This document shows, in pieces, positions 24,985 through 35,701 of a stretch of DNA of 64,000 bases. The translations under genes and the position numbers were made by a program. The notes under the pieces are model-generated. The model worked only from the letters and a program-made list of their open reading frames with translations. It did not search any database and was not told where the DNA came from. The stretch lies in the NCBI GenBank assembly GCA_951217055.1, contig OX578276.1:121652979-121716978 (forward strand), given 5' to 3'. Positions within the stretch are counted from its first letter, which is position 1; the number at the start of each line of letters is the position of its first letter. This DNA comes from Gerris lacustris (taxonomy: Eukaryota; Arthropoda; Insecta; Hemiptera; Gerridae).

Positions 24985-25650
24985 GTCCAGTTATTTTAGT
25001 CATAAATATGGCTTCTGATCCAAAAAAAATCGGAGCTTCAATTTTTTTATTTGATCGCTTCATTTTGTCGTTCTGAAAAACAAATTTAAAATCGGCAACG
25101 AGATCGTGGTCGCGTTAATAGATATGCAAGGGAAAAGGTCAGTTAAGGTGATTATCAAAAAGCAAGATTATTAAATTTCCCACAAAAATGATCTCATTCA
25201 TTTTTTACGTACAACGAACGGTTTAGCAAAACCCTAGCTTACTATAACTTGCATTGTGTTTGTTTTTGCACGACTTTTTACTATTTTTGTGAATATCTCG
25301 CTGCCTCTGGCTCGGAGACCAATGGAGCGGCGACTGATATTAAATATTCATATAGATATTCTTCGCCCTATAATCCGTCCATTGTAAACGTAAAAAAATT
25401 ATTGAAACTTTTTTTGAGGGAAATTTTGTTATCTTTAATTTTGATAATCTCCTTGATTGGTGTCGGAGCCATAGGAAGCGAGATATTCACAAAAAACCGA
25501 ATTTGTTGACCTTTGCCCTTGAATATCTATTAACCTGACCACGATCTCGTGCCGATTTTTCATTTTTTTCATAACGTCAAAATAAAGCGATCAAATAAAA
25601 AAAATTGAAGCTCCGATTTTTTTGGAACAGAAAACCTAAAATGACTGGAC
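24985..25650. mobile_element. Snapback element, ~666 bp, TA target
   Basis: Tips GTCCAGTTATTTTAG and CTAAAATGACTGGAC, each next to TA, suggest a TA duplication. The arms match almost to the centre: for example AAAAATCGGAGCTTCAATTT, GAGATCGTGGTC and GTGAATATCTCGCTGCCT all recur inverted on the other side, giving arms of roughly 300 bp. The 86-codon frame at 25249-25509 runs through the centre of this hairpin and I do not treat it as a gene. Confidence 0.8.
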
Positions 25651-25797
25651 TATATGCATACATTTTTTGGGGGGGAGTGAGAAATAGGGTTTGGAAGCCT
25701 CCCTGACTTTGATTTTCCCAGTTGGTGATCCCAGTTTTGATTTTAGGAAATCTGGTGACAAAAAAACCGTGTATAATGTAGAAAAAAATCCCGTCAA

Positions 25798-25870
25798 GCA
25801 GTGACGTAACTATGGGCCCAAATCACGGGCGTCCCCGTTGCCAGGGGGCCCCAAATCCAATGTACCTATA
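25798..25870 (+). mobile_element. hAT-like left tip without partner
   Basis: CAGTGACGTAACTATGGGCC followed by GC-rich blocks is a hAT-type end like the one at 54355, and it matches the minus strand near 6430-6495. No right end was found before the copia element. Confidence 0.5.
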
Positions 25871-26035
25871 CCTATGTCGATGCCCCCTTTAAAGAATAAT
25901 AAAATCTAACTACCTGGGATTCATACTTCTATACCATTGACAGGGGGGCTGCCCCAATGAGTTCTGAACTCGTTTTTTTTTTTTTTTTTTTTTTCACGCC
26001 AGCAAGCTACTAAAAGGGTATATTATCATTATTAT

Positions 26036-26210
26036 TCTTGAGAGAAACACAGTTTGATCGATAGAACACTTAATATATTGTTATAAAACAAAATACATAA
26101 TTATTATTCTAGGAATGAGAATGAAATTAATACTTCGAATAACATTGAAAACAATTTCAGTAACCAAGGTGGATTTTGAAAAATGACTGGTTAGTCAAAA
26201 TAAATTAACA
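26036..26210 (-). repeat. copia 3' LTR (175 bp)
   Basis: On the minus strand it starts TGTTAATTTATTTTGAC and ends GTTTCTCTCAAGA. It matches the right LTR except at the base within GGATTTTG versus GGATATTG. This is the downstream LTR because the polypurine tract lies immediately to its right on the plus strand. Confidence 0.9.
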
Positions 26211-26234
26211 CGCCTCCTCACATTGGTTTCTGAA

Positions 26235-29200
26235 TTAATGCGTTTGCAATGTGTCAATTCCAAGTTTGCGGGAGTTCCGACTTGTCTTGGTTGGGTCTAA
26301 GCTTTTTGTCAGAATATCGGCGGTCATCTCCGACGTACATATATATTTTATTTGTATTGTTTTATCCTCTATGAGGTTTCGTATGTGGTGATATTTTACA
26401 TCAATATGTTTTGTTCTCTTATGATGAACAGGATTTTTTGCCAATTCTTGCGCACCCATATTATCACTATATATTAAAGTTGGTCCACCCAGGAATCGGT
26501 TTAGATTTAATTCAGCTAAAATTCTTCTAAGATTTAGAGCTTCATTAGCTGCGTGTGTTAGTGCCATATATTCGGCTTCTGTGCTCGAGAGTGCAACTGT
26601 TGTCTGTTTCTTTGCTTCCCACGTGATAGCGCCTCCTGCCAGTAAGAAGCAGTAGCCAGTGCGAGACTTCCGGTTGTCTTTATCACCTGCCCAGTCAGCA
26701 TCCGTATATCCCGTTAGTGGTTTACCTGTTGGTTTAAATACGAGTTTATATTCAGCTGTACCTTTTAAGTAGCGTAGTAACCTTTTCGCAGCATTGAAGT
26801 GTTGTTGTCTAGGATCTGATGAAAATTGGGCGAGTTTATTGACACTGAAGGAGATATCTGGTCGTGTAGCAGTAGTCAGATACATCAATGATCCAATCAA
26901 GCTTTGATATTCGGCTTGATTCACGCTTCCTTTTAGTTCAGGTTCTTCAGGTTCTTTTAATATTGTGTTATTAGGATTCATCGGTGATCTCACAGGTCGA
27001 CATTCCACCATGTTGAATTTTTGCAATATTTTTTCAATATATCTGCCTTGACTTAGTTTGATTCCTGATTTGTCCCTTTCGATCTTAACGCCTAGGAAGT
27101 AGTGCAATTCACCTAGATCTTTCATCTTGAATACAGACTCCAGATCACGTTTGACTTTTGTCATGCACTCTTCCGAAGTTGAAGCAAGTGTTAAATCATC
27201 AACAAACACGGCTATGATTGAAAATTCGTCCCCTTTATGTTTTATATACAAGCATGTATCTGATTCCAGTTGCTTGAAGTTCATTTCTTTTAGTTTATTA
27301 TCCAGTTTTTTATTCCACATTCGACCTGATTGCTTTAAACCATATAGTGATTTCTTCAATCGACAGACTTTTCTTTCTTGATATTTCTCTACAAATCCTT
27401 CAGGTTGGTCCATATATACTTCTGTATCAAGATCACCATTCAGATATGCAGTAGTTACATCCATTTGATGCAGGATAAGGTTTAGCACGACAGATATTGC
27501 CAGAAGTAATCTGAGTGAACCAAATCTCACTACAGGGGAATATGTCTCACAATAATCTATAAAAGGTCGTTGTGAGAATCCTCTGGCTACTAGTCTTGCT
27601 TTGTGCCGTTCTAGAGTTCCGTCAGCATTATACTTCTTAGTAAGCACCCATCTGCATGACACTGTTGATCTTCCTTTCGGTAGGTCCACTAACTCCCATG
27701 TGTTATTCTCAAGCAATGAGTGATACTCGCTACTCATCGCTTCCATCCATTGGGCGTTTTCATCTCCACTGAGCGCCTCCTTAACGGTGATAGCACACAT
27801 GCCGAGAAAACTTTGGTCCTCTAAGAGATAGTCTGTGTCATCAGATTGTTTGGTTATACTAGCACTTTCCCCCCCTGAATCATTAATTTGTTGTGACAAA
27901 TGAATAAGTTCAGTGCTATCTGAGTCTGTGATGGAATAGCTAAAATCTATCAGGTCTAAGTTTTTAGGAACATCGTTTACGAGATCAGTACTAGTTGTAA
28001 ATGATGGTTGTGGTCCTATTAACTCTATGAACCTTACATCCCTACTCTTAATTACGTTTCTAGTACCCGGCTCCCATAGTTTATAGGCTTTGCATTCCTC
28101 AGAGTATCCGACTAGGATGTACTTCTTTGACCGAGGTGCTAATTTTGGTTTGCCTGGTCGTTTATTGAGAGCGAATGCTTTTGATCCTATAATCCTAAAA
28201 TGTATAACGGATGGTTTTTTTCCACTCCAAATTTTTTCTGGGGTTTTATCTATGGCTCTAGAAGGACATCTATTTCGAATATACGCTGAGGTAGTAATTA
28301 TTTCAGCCCATAAGTTATTTGGTAGGTTGGCATGTAACAATATACAACGAGTCATCTCAACCAGTGTTCGATTGGCTCGTTCTGCTAGCCCATTCTGTTG
28401 AGGCGTATATTCAGCTGATAGTTGATGTATTATCCCATTTTCTGTTAGGTGTTTGTTAAATTCTTTGTTACAGTACTCTAGTCCATTATCCGTTCTTAGT
28501 ATTTTTATTTTTTTATTTGTTTGATTTTCAACTAGTTGTTTAAAATTTTTGAAATGATTTAATGCCTCACTTTTATGTTTCATAAGGTATACGAACATTT
28601 TTCGTGAATAGTCATCGATAAATGTAATGAAATATTTATTACCTCCAAGTGAAGGATTATTGACCGTACAAACATCAGAGTGAACTAATTCCAAAATCGA
28701 GTTTGACTTAGATTCTGACTTTGGGAATGGTAATTGAGACATTTTACCCTTTAAACAGTTTTCACACGTTTCAGGATTGAGATTTTTGTTTATCTCGAGA
28801 CCATGGACTAAGGATTTTGAATTTAAAATTTGTATATCCTTGTAGTTTAAATGACCATATCGGAGATGCCAAACTGACATTGGTAATCCCTTATTGACAT
28901 TATTTGGTTTCGTGTTTTTATCGCTTACTTTGCTGCATGACCCTTCACACGGTTTTACCAGGTATACATTGTCATGCTTCTTAGCTTGTAACACTACTTT
29001 GGCGTCTTTTGAAACTTGACATGTGTCACGTTCAAAATTGATTTTAATAGATGGATTACTTGTCATTTTTGAAACTGAAATCAAATTCGCTTTCAAGTTG
29101 GGAACATATAGAGTATCGAGTAAAGAAATCAGACTTGGGGTATTATTTAAGTCAGTGTACATTCGTACTGTTCCTACACCTTCAACATTTACTTTTCTAT

Positions 29201-29597
29201 TATCGGCCACTTTTATTGTACCTTTGATCGGTCTCATGTCAACAAATGTCTCTTTTAAGCAACACATATGACTTGTCGCTCCCGAATCAATGAAGAATTT
29301 ATTTTTATTCCCAGCCTCATATTTGACAGAAAGAGCTGTGCCTATTTCAACACTATTTTTTACTATATTTGCTCTTTGATTATTAGGATTTAGTTTTTTT
29401 GGATATTTATTTTTATATTTTATTTTATTTTCTCCCTGACATTTATTTTTGTTCGGTATATTATTATTTTCATTTTGACATTGGCATTTACATTTTTTGT
29501 CAAAATGTTTATAATTTAATTGGTTGAATTTATTCGAAGAAAACAACGCGTCTTGGGCATTCGGCTTGTCATTTCTCCTATTTTCCTCCTCCAACAT
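26235..29597 (-). CDS. copia Pol polyprotein (PR-INT-RT-RNase H)
   Basis: An intact 1,120-codon frame carrying the enzymes of a copia element in copia order. Protease: FFIDSGATSHM (catalytic D near residue 104). Integrase: zinc site H244/H249/C278/C281, then D308, D370 (RTDNG) and E406 (AERANR). Reverse transcriptase: QMDVTTAYLNG (D713) and FVDDL (D800, D801). RNase H: YTDADWAGD (D966) and SSTEAEYMAL (E1008). All catalytic residues I can check are present. The N-terminus has CKCQCQ rather than a clear CCHC knuckle. The called ATG is only the first Met after the gag frame break at ~29700; the natural start is the gag ATG at 30121. Confidence 0.93.
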   Translation of the reverse strand: MLEEENRRNDKPNAQDALFSSNKFNQLNYKHFDKKCKCQCQNENNNIPNKNKCQGENKIKYKNKYPKKLNPNNQRANIVKNSVEIGTALSVKYEAGNKNKFFIDSGATSHMCCLKETFVDMRPIKGTIKVADNRKVNVEGVGTVRMYTDLNNTPSLISLLDTLYVPNLKANLISVSKMTSNPSIKINFERDTCQVSKDAKVVLQAKKHDNVYLVKPCEGSCSKVSDKNTKPNNVNKGLPMSVWHLRYGHLNYKDIQILNSKSLVHGLEINKNLNPETCENCLKGKMSQLPFPKSESKSNSILELVHSDVCTVNNPSLGGNKYFITFIDDYSRKMFVYLMKHKSEALNHFKNFKQLVENQTNKKIKILRTDNGLEYCNKEFNKHLTENGIIHQLSAEYTPQQNGLAERANRTLVEMTRCILLHANLPNNLWAEIITTSAYIRNRCPSRAIDKTPEKIWSGKKPSVIHFRIIGSKAFALNKRPGKPKLAPRSKKYILVGYSEECKAYKLWEPGTRNVIKSRDVRFIELIGPQPSFTTSTDLVNDVPKNLDLIDFSYSITDSDSTELIHLSQQINDSGGESASITKQSDDTDYLLEDQSFLGMCAITVKEALSGDENAQWMEAMSSEYHSLLENNTWELVDLPKGRSTVSCRWVLTKKYNADGTLERHKARLVARGFSQRPFIDYCETYSPVVRFGSLRLLLAISVVLNLILHQMDVTTAYLNGDLDTEVYMDQPEGFVEKYQERKVCRLKKSLYGLKQSGRMWNKKLDNKLKEMNFKQLESDTCLYIKHKGDEFSIIAVFVDDLTLASTSEECMTKVKRDLESVFKMKDLGELHYFLGVKIERDKSGIKLSQGRYIEKILQKFNMVECRPVRSPMNPNNTILKEPEEPELKGSVNQAEYQSLIGSLMYLTTATRPDISFSVNKLAQFSSDPRQQHFNAAKRLLRYLKGTAEYKLVFKPTGKPLTGYTDADWAGDKDNRKSRTGYCFLLAGGAITWEAKKQTTVALSSTEAEYMALTHAANEALNLRRILAELNLNRFLGGPTLIYSDNMGAQELAKNPVHHKRTKHIDVKYHHIRNLIEDKTIQIKYICTSEMTADILTKSLDPTKTSRNSRKLGIDTLQTH

Positions 29598-30121
29598 TTT
29601 AATTTTAATACTCTCTAAATCCGGGAGTACGTCCCTACTCTCTATGGCACATCTAAAGTTGTCATAGTCGTCAGGCAGACTGATAGGAAATCGTTTGGCG
29701 GCGCCCCTTCAATTTCTGTTAGACTATCTACTAGTGAAAAAAATTTATTAAGATGGTCTTGCATACTAATATCGGAAGTCTTTTTTAGGATTAATAAATC
29801 TTTAATTAACTTAACCCTACGACTAGGTCCCCGGGGTTGGTAGACTTTCTCTAAGGCGGACCATGCTTCCTTAGCATGTTTGCATTGCTTGACATGGATA
29901 AGTTCGTGGGAGAGAATTCCTAGAACGATCGTTGCAAGAGCTTATTGGTCCTTTTTTGACCATTCAAAGAACGCGGTTTCTTCAACCTTAGGCATAGGTA
30001 TATGTCCATCAACATATCCCCACAGTTCCTTATCAATAAGAATCATTTTCATGTGCATTTTCCAACTTTCATAGTTTTCTTTACCTAATTTCTCAATTTG
30101 ATAAAGATTTGAAAGTGACAT
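29598..30121 (-). pseudogene. copia gag, broken by stop and frameshift
   Basis: Starts MSLSNLYQIEKLGKENYESW, a typical copia-type gag opening, at 30121. After KKDQ a TAA stop occurs (29942-29944) and the frame then continues with gag-like residues (AWSALEKVYQPRG). Near 29691-29707, beside a GGGG run, the frame shifts by one and the rest of gag (LPDDYDNFRCAIESRD) is read in the pol frame. The break is inside gag, not at a gag/pol border, so it looks like damage, or an indel error in the G run, instead of programmed frameshifting. Confidence 0.8.
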
Positions 30122-30229
30122 ATTTTGATTTTTTTATAACTTTTTTTTTTTGTTTATACCTAATAATTTAAGTAAAACTTCGAACCTTTGGGATCTTCTT
30201 TTACTTATCTTCGATCTAGACTGCTTCAT

Positions 30230-30241
30230 CGGCCCATAACC
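30230..30241 (-). other. copia primer binding site
   Basis: Directly beside the 5' LTR the minus strand reads GGTTATGGGCC, the same primer site as Drosophila copia, which pairs with an internal part of initiator methionine tRNA. It fixes the orientation and the inner border of the LTR. Confidence 0.8.
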
Positions 30242-30416
30242 TCTTGAGAGAAACACAGTTTGATCGATAGAACACTTAATATATTGTTATAAAACAAAAT
30301 ACATAATTATTATTCTAGGAATGAGAATGAAATTAATACTTCGAATAACATTGAAAACAATTTCAGTAACCAAGGTGGATATTGAAAAATGACTGGTTAG
30401 TCAAAATAAATTAACA
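30242..30416 (-). repeat. copia 5' LTR (175 bp)
   Basis: Partner of 26036-26210, with the same ends. The promoter for the element should lie here; I see only AT-rich sequence and cannot place a TATA box with certainty. Confidence 0.9.
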
Positions 30417-30421
30417 ATTAT

Positions 30422-31475
30422 TATTTTTTTTTTTTTTTTTACTCAAATATGTAAAATAAAGCACTTTGGAGGAGGGGGGGGGGGCAAGGTGTGCATATTA
30501 TCCTTTAGCATCTCAGGTATGCACTTATTTGGTTCTTTTAGGGGTAAAATGACCACCATGGTTACATATCAACCCCAAAACCTACCTTAAAAATTATACC
30601 CACTCAAAAATTTAAAAAATTAAAATTTTGGCTCACCAAAGTTACGGCAACCTAACATTTTTAAAATTTTACTTTTTTATATTAACTACTGGAATTATTA
30701 TTGGCCCATAGAGATGTATATTTATGAAATATCTTCTCATTTCTAGGACCTGTCAAATTTTTTGGGGGACATTTTTTGGAGGTTTTGTTTTGGTAATTTT
30801 AGGGGTAAAATGGCCGCCATTTTAGAAAAACGAACCTAATATGACACCCTATAAAAATGACAAAAAATAAAAATGTTGCGATCAGTTCGCAATTACTTAT
30901 GATCAAAGAAATTTGAAGAAGAGTTGTGAGGTTCGCAACATTTTTTCTGTTTCTTTGGCAAAAAAGTTTAGGTTGTTTACTAAATTTCTAATCTCTTGCT
31001 ACAATAGGTAGGGAGATGTGATCCAAGATGCGACGGACGGACGGACGAACTACCAAATGCATAATGGTGCCTAGGATGACCTCGAAACAAAAAAAACAAA
31101 AATTAAATAACAGAAAAACAAAAAACAGAAAAAGGTTTCACTATCAGGTAAACAGACTTAAATCTATACAGACTAAATCGCAAACATTCGAAACGTTACC
31201 TTACTTTACTTAATAAAATGTAACCATCTAAACAATTTCTTAATAAAAAGAATTCTAGGAGAGGTTGAAGTTGAAATACGGGAAAAGTGAGCAGTGAGCC
31301 TTTTGAATCCTATACTGCTGCAAAAGTCAGGAAGTAGAAAACTGCAAGCAACTTGACGTGAAGAAGTTTGAAATGAATATGGAACCATCTATACTAATCT
31401 ATAGAATCTAGGGTATAACTTTGACATACCAACCAAATTTGATAAAAATCGCACAAGTTTTTTTCTTCTTCAGAT
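30422..31475. other. Intergenic repeat-like DNA, no gene
   Basis: A poly-T run and a G13 run (30475-30484 area) are followed by two related blocks, GGGGTAAAATGACCACCATGG and GGGTAAAATGGCCGCCATTT, about 260 bp apart. ACGGACGGACGGACGA near 31033 is a MITE-type shoulder. Frames of 60-61 codons here are not convincing. Confidence 0.4.
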
Positions 31476-32230
31476 ATTTTTTTTAATTGTCACTATTTTC
31501 GATGGATGATAAGGTGTAAATAAAAAGAATTACTCAATTTTTCCAGAGACGTTTCGACCCTTCTAAGGTGATCAGTCTATACTTCTATATTCATAAAATC
31601 ATTTAATTAGATAATTAACACATTCTTACTCAAATCATGGTGTGTAATATATTATGTAAAACTTAAATTTAACTATAGTTTACCTAATACAATTTTTATT
31701 CTACAAACATTTAGTGTAGAGTTTAGAAGCAATGAAATTATTTTTAAAGCCAAATTTCAAATTCTGTCTCCATAAGAGAGCGTCAATACTCAATACTTGT
31801 CAAAATTTATAATAAAGCTTAAGTGATTATTATAACATAAGAACAATCCAATTTAAAAAAACTAAATAAAATGCACAGAGATATGAACAATTTAAACAAT
31901 CATAAAAAATCTTTTAAACATACCATTATTTCATGCAACTAAACCTCTCAATACCAAGAGGTATATATGGTATTTAACATTAAATTCTACACCGAGAACA
32001 TTCAAATATCTTAAGTTAAAAATAAAATAGAATGATTAATTAAAAGCTATTTACAGATTACAACCATATTGAAGAAAATGATACTTTACTTAAATTTGAT
32101 TATTATATTAATAAATTATTAGTGAGTGGCATGACAAGACTAACCTAAATCAGATTTATAATCGTATATTATTCATATTTTATATACGAGTATACTATTT
32201 ACAATTTATTAAATCGATTATGACTTATTT

Positions 32231-32842
32231 TTATGTATTACCTTTGAATCTTTTAAAAATTAAATTATAATTTTTACTAATGTTGTTTGAATCAGTTTTA
32301 TGATTTACAGTGTAATCTAAATTTTTAAAGATGTGAAATGCCTCAAAAATTCTCCTTTTCTTTGTATTTTTTTTTCGTATCCAAGGATTTTTTGTATTGT
32401 CAAAATCAAAATTGTTACCAGTATTAAAACTATGAATGGCAAGCGCAGTTTTTTGGGATTTGTTTTTAACATCATCAATGTGGTAATATTGTCCGCTTTT
32501 TAGTTTTTGTGACATATCTCCAATGTAAGATTTTTCACAATTATTACAATTAATCTTATAAATTAAATCTGATCTATTATCTTTACTAATTTTATCTTTC
32601 ATAATATTGTAAAGTTGAAGCATTTTGTCATTCGGTTTGTGAGCGATTTTTATATGGTCACAATAATTTTTCTTTATTATTGTTTGTAATTTCTCTGAGA
32701 GTCCTTTGATGTAGGTGAGGCTTGTAAAATGTTGCTGTTTATTATTAGTTTCTTCTGTACTTGGGGGAACCGTATTATCTATTTTATTTATAATTTTATA
32801 CCACATTGATTTAATTAAATTAATTGGATACAGGTTATTCAT
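32231..32842 (-). pseudogene. Penelope-like C-terminal GIY-YIG region
   Basis: 203 codons. Residues around 45-85 (YIKGLSEKLQTIIKKNY, IAHKP) match the linker that follows the reverse transcriptase in Penelope-like proteins; LIYKINCNNCEKSYIG gives the altered GIY-YIG start with the paired cysteines typical of this class; TALAIHSFNTGN follows. The position where active copies have an arginine (LKTR type) is LKSG here, and the conserved acidic residue before H in the ALAEH-type block is Ile. Both changes suggest a dead endonuclease. The frame is the tail of a longer lost ORF. Confidence 0.7.
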
Positions 32843-33017
32843 ATTACAGGTTATATATTTTGATGCCTTCTAAATATTCTTTATCTGTAGTTTTGATTGC
32901 TTTTAGCATTATATTTGAAGTTTATTAAGTATGGTATGTTTGGGATGATTTGACTTAAAGTAATTGTATAAGTAATTTTAATTGTATGAATATAGAAGTA
33001 AAGACTGATGATGACTG

Positions 33018-33049
33018 TTGATGATGACCTTAGGAAGGGTCGAAACGTC
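33018..33049 (+). ncRNA. Hammerhead-like motif in Penelope terminus
   Basis: UUGAUGA, spacer U, stem GACC/GGUC with an 8-nt loop, then GAAAC and GUC. This is the hammerhead order with one change in the first core base (C to U). The inverted terminus (about 31550-31580, minus strand) has CUGAU then CACC, so its core is broken too. Self-cleavage activity is doubtful; ancestry from an active motif is likely. Confidence 0.5.
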
Positions 33050-33502
33050 TCTGGAAAAAATGGAGTAATTCTTTTTATTTACACCTTATCATCCATAGAA
33101 AATAGCGACAATTAAATCTTTAAAAAGGTGTTTTCAAAAAATCTTCTTTTTTTTTTTTTTAAATATGGGCGATTGCAAACATTTTGACCGCAAGACAAAC
33201 TTTAAAAAAATGTCTCCGCTGTCTGATACGTATTTTGGTTTGTGAAACATTTGAATTTTTAGAGAGATAAAATAACTGTATTTATAAGAAAGTATTTATT
33301 AATTTCTAGCCTCTTACATTTTATATTTTTGACCTCGTTAATTAAATCGTAATCAATATTTTATGTTAACTTTGAATTTTGAGATGAAAATAAAATTCAT
33401 GGCAAAATGATCTCATTTGCTACCTTTGGTAAGATTAAAAGCAATCTGTATCGAGACTAGGTTAAATTCTATTTTTATTGGAGAAACTGGATATAAAAAC
33501 AT

Positions 33503-33724
33503 TCATTCACTGCTAATAGATAGATGATTACAGTGTGAGAGACTCCCAAGTACTTTTTCATTGTTTCTTATCCACAAATTACTATTCTCATGATTCGTCT
33601 GATACTTTATTTCCTTTGGATTAGCTGGTATTACAGTTATTATGATTTTATTGCAATAACGACATGTTTTATTTACGTACGACATGTTATTTTGATTATA
33701 CACATTTTTTTTTACTTTTCTCAT
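33503..33724 (-). CDS. Unassigned 73-codon frame
   Basis: Frame with a CRYCNK segment and a basic N-terminus, lying between the Penelope remnant and the Helitron 3' end. No family recognised. It starts only 9 bp from the Helitron border, so any natural upstream part would have been cut by that insertion. Weak evidence. Confidence 0.15.
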   Translation of the reverse strand: MRKVKKNVYNQNNMSYVNKTCRYCNKIIITVIPANPKEIKYQTNHENSNLWIRNNEKVLGSLSHCNHLSISSE

Positions 33725-33732
33725 ATAGTATA

Positions 33733-35701
33733 CTAGCTGGGTACCCGTGCTTCGCTACGGGGTGTTATTTTCAATTTGATAGGTTTATAAACTACCATCA
33801 AGAAACATTTAAATTATTTTACTAAGCGAGAATATCTAGATTCTATCCCTCCCCCTTATTTCTATACCCCCTCCCCTTTGATAAGATTATTTGCTAGTAT
33901 CACAAATTAGTAATGGATTCCGAGAACTGAAGAAAAGTTCTTAAAAGATAACTTTTCGGGAAATTTATCTTTTACCCCTCCCCCCTATGCCTTTAGACAT
34001 CCCTTGGTTGAAATTGGAATTATCTAAGAAGATCGGTCTGGGCTCAATTCCCCTTCTTTTCTTACTCTGTCCTTATGTTACTCTTAGGGATAAAATTTTA
34101 GAAAATCTCTATTGGCAGTTATCAATATAACTTAGAAATTATTGTACTACGTGTACACGATTTTATTTTAGCATTTTAAAGAAGTGGCGATGATTATGTT
34201 AGTAAAGTTTTAAGCACGGTAATGTGTGATTTGTAAACTATTGTCTGTATATCTAAATATTTTTTGAGGGCGATTGAAAACTAATTTCTTTAACAATACT
34301 TCTTTCAGAAATTTCCACAAACATAATAATTCCCAGGAGTTTCTTCTGCAATTTGGGTTAGATAATTTTTTTTTATAAAAAAAATGAAATTATAATTTTG
34401 AAATCTATTTAACAGCCCCGTTCTCCTCCCCATATGAAGCTACCAAAACGTTTTATAGCCTACATTACCCGCAGAATTGAGCTTAACATTTTACCCAAAA
34501 ACCACCAAAATCTATTCAGCCGTTTGGACGTGATTGACGCACAGACAATTCGTTGTCAGGACTACTCGTTCAGTGGATATACAAAATTTGAGCCCAATCG
34601 GATAAATGTACAGACACAACACTATTAGTTTTTAGTTTGTTAACATAGATATAGATATATTTTTCCATTTTACCCCCCTAAATGTACATAACAACAATTA
34701 CTGTTCGGAACCGTAAGTGCCAGATGTATTGATTGGGATTTAGTTTGCCTATGATGTATAATATTTAGTTTCATTTTTGTTTAATTCGTTTTTTTGTGAA
34801 AAAATATATTTTCAAATAAAATAAATTTATTTCTCTTAAAGGGTCGTCATTGTTGTAGCGACAATTACTGTACTCTGAAAGAGCTTTTCAACGAAACGCA
34901 TCATGAAGGGTTTTCATTACTTTGACATTTGTACACCCCGTACCCCTATGTACCAAAGTTTTAATTTCGTAATCTTATGTAGGCAGTGACCTTGACCTTG
35001 TTTTGAAGAAAAAATGTGTAAATATTCGTCAAATTGAGATAAAACTGTAGATTTGTATAAAAGACACCCTCATACAGACACTCTTCTTTTTATATAAGAT
35101 ATTGCTATATTATTCCATTTTACCCCCCTCCTGAATGAAAATATGACAAAACTGTACATAACAACAATTACTGTACTCTTAAAGAGCTTTTCAACGATAT
35201 GCATCATGAAGGGTATCCATTACTTTGACATTTGTACTTAAAATGTGTACCAGTACCAACATTTTAACTTCATAATCTCATGTAGGCAGTGACCTTCCCC
35301 TTGTTTTGAAGGAAAGTGTGTAAATTCATCAAATTGGGATAAACTGTAGATTTGTATAAAAGACACTCTTCATTTATATAAGATGTAGTTATACACATTT
35401 TTCCATTTTACCCCCTCCTAAATGAAAATATGACAAAACTGTACATAACAACAATTACTGTACTTTTAAAGAGCTTTTCAACGATATGCATCATTAAAAG
35501 TATTCATTACTTTGACATTTGTACCCCGTACCCCTGGGTACAAAAATAAAAATTTCGCAAAATCCTTTCTTAGTGGATGCCTATGATATGAACCGAGTAT
35601 ATCCTCAAAATTTCAAGTCTCTCGGTTAAGCAGATTTTGCTGTGCGTTGATTCTATGTCAGTCAGTCAGTCAATCAGGACATTGCCACTTATATTATAAG
35701 A
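33733..35701 (-). mobile_element. Helitron-like element with tandem internal units
   Basis: On the minus strand it begins TCTTATAATATAAGTGGC after a flanking A and ends CCCCGTAGCGAAGCACGGGG-type hairpin, TACCCAGCTAG, before a flanking T. TC...CTAG ends inserted between A and T without duplication are the Helitron signature. The interior has three tandem units of roughly 270-290 bp with GATGCATCATGAAGGG-type blocks (near 34900, 35200, 35490, on the plus strand), related to those of 15808-16838. No Rep/helicase frame. Confidence 0.7.

Larger units (their letters stand above)
26036..30416 (-). mobile_element. Ty1/copia LTR retrotransposon, nearly complete
   Basis: Two 175-bp LTRs (26036-26210 and 30242-30416) differ at one position that I can see. 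Flanks carry the 5-bp duplication ATTAT (26031-26035, 30417-30421). Read on the minus strand the order is 5' LTR, primer site GGTTATGGGCC (the copia-type internal initiator-tRNA site), gag, pol, purine-rich tract GAGGAGGCG, 3' LTR. Pol is open, but gag has a stop and a frame break, so this copy probably cannot make its own particles. The near-identical LTRs argue for recent insertion. Confidence 0.93.
31476..33120 (-). mobile_element. Penelope-like retroelement remnant
   Basis: About 120 bp at the left (31476-31600) recurs inverted at the right (32985-33120), including ATCCATNGAAAATAG, TTTATTTACACCTTATCATC and GGGTCGAAACGTCTCTGG. Between them the minus strand encodes a C-terminal Penelope-type protein with a GIY-YIG-like region. 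The reverse transcriptase is missing, so the copy is 5' truncated or internally deleted. Inverted or direct terminal repeats with hammerhead-like motifs are typical of this class. Confidence 0.75.

Noticed and set aside
25249..25509. 86-codon plus frame with a hydrophobic segment
   Set aside because: It spans the middle of a long snapback element whose arms mirror each other, so the frame is a by-product.
27127..29271. Plus-strand frames of 82-103 codons under the copia pol gene
   Set aside because: Antisense shadows of the intact minus-strand Pol frame.
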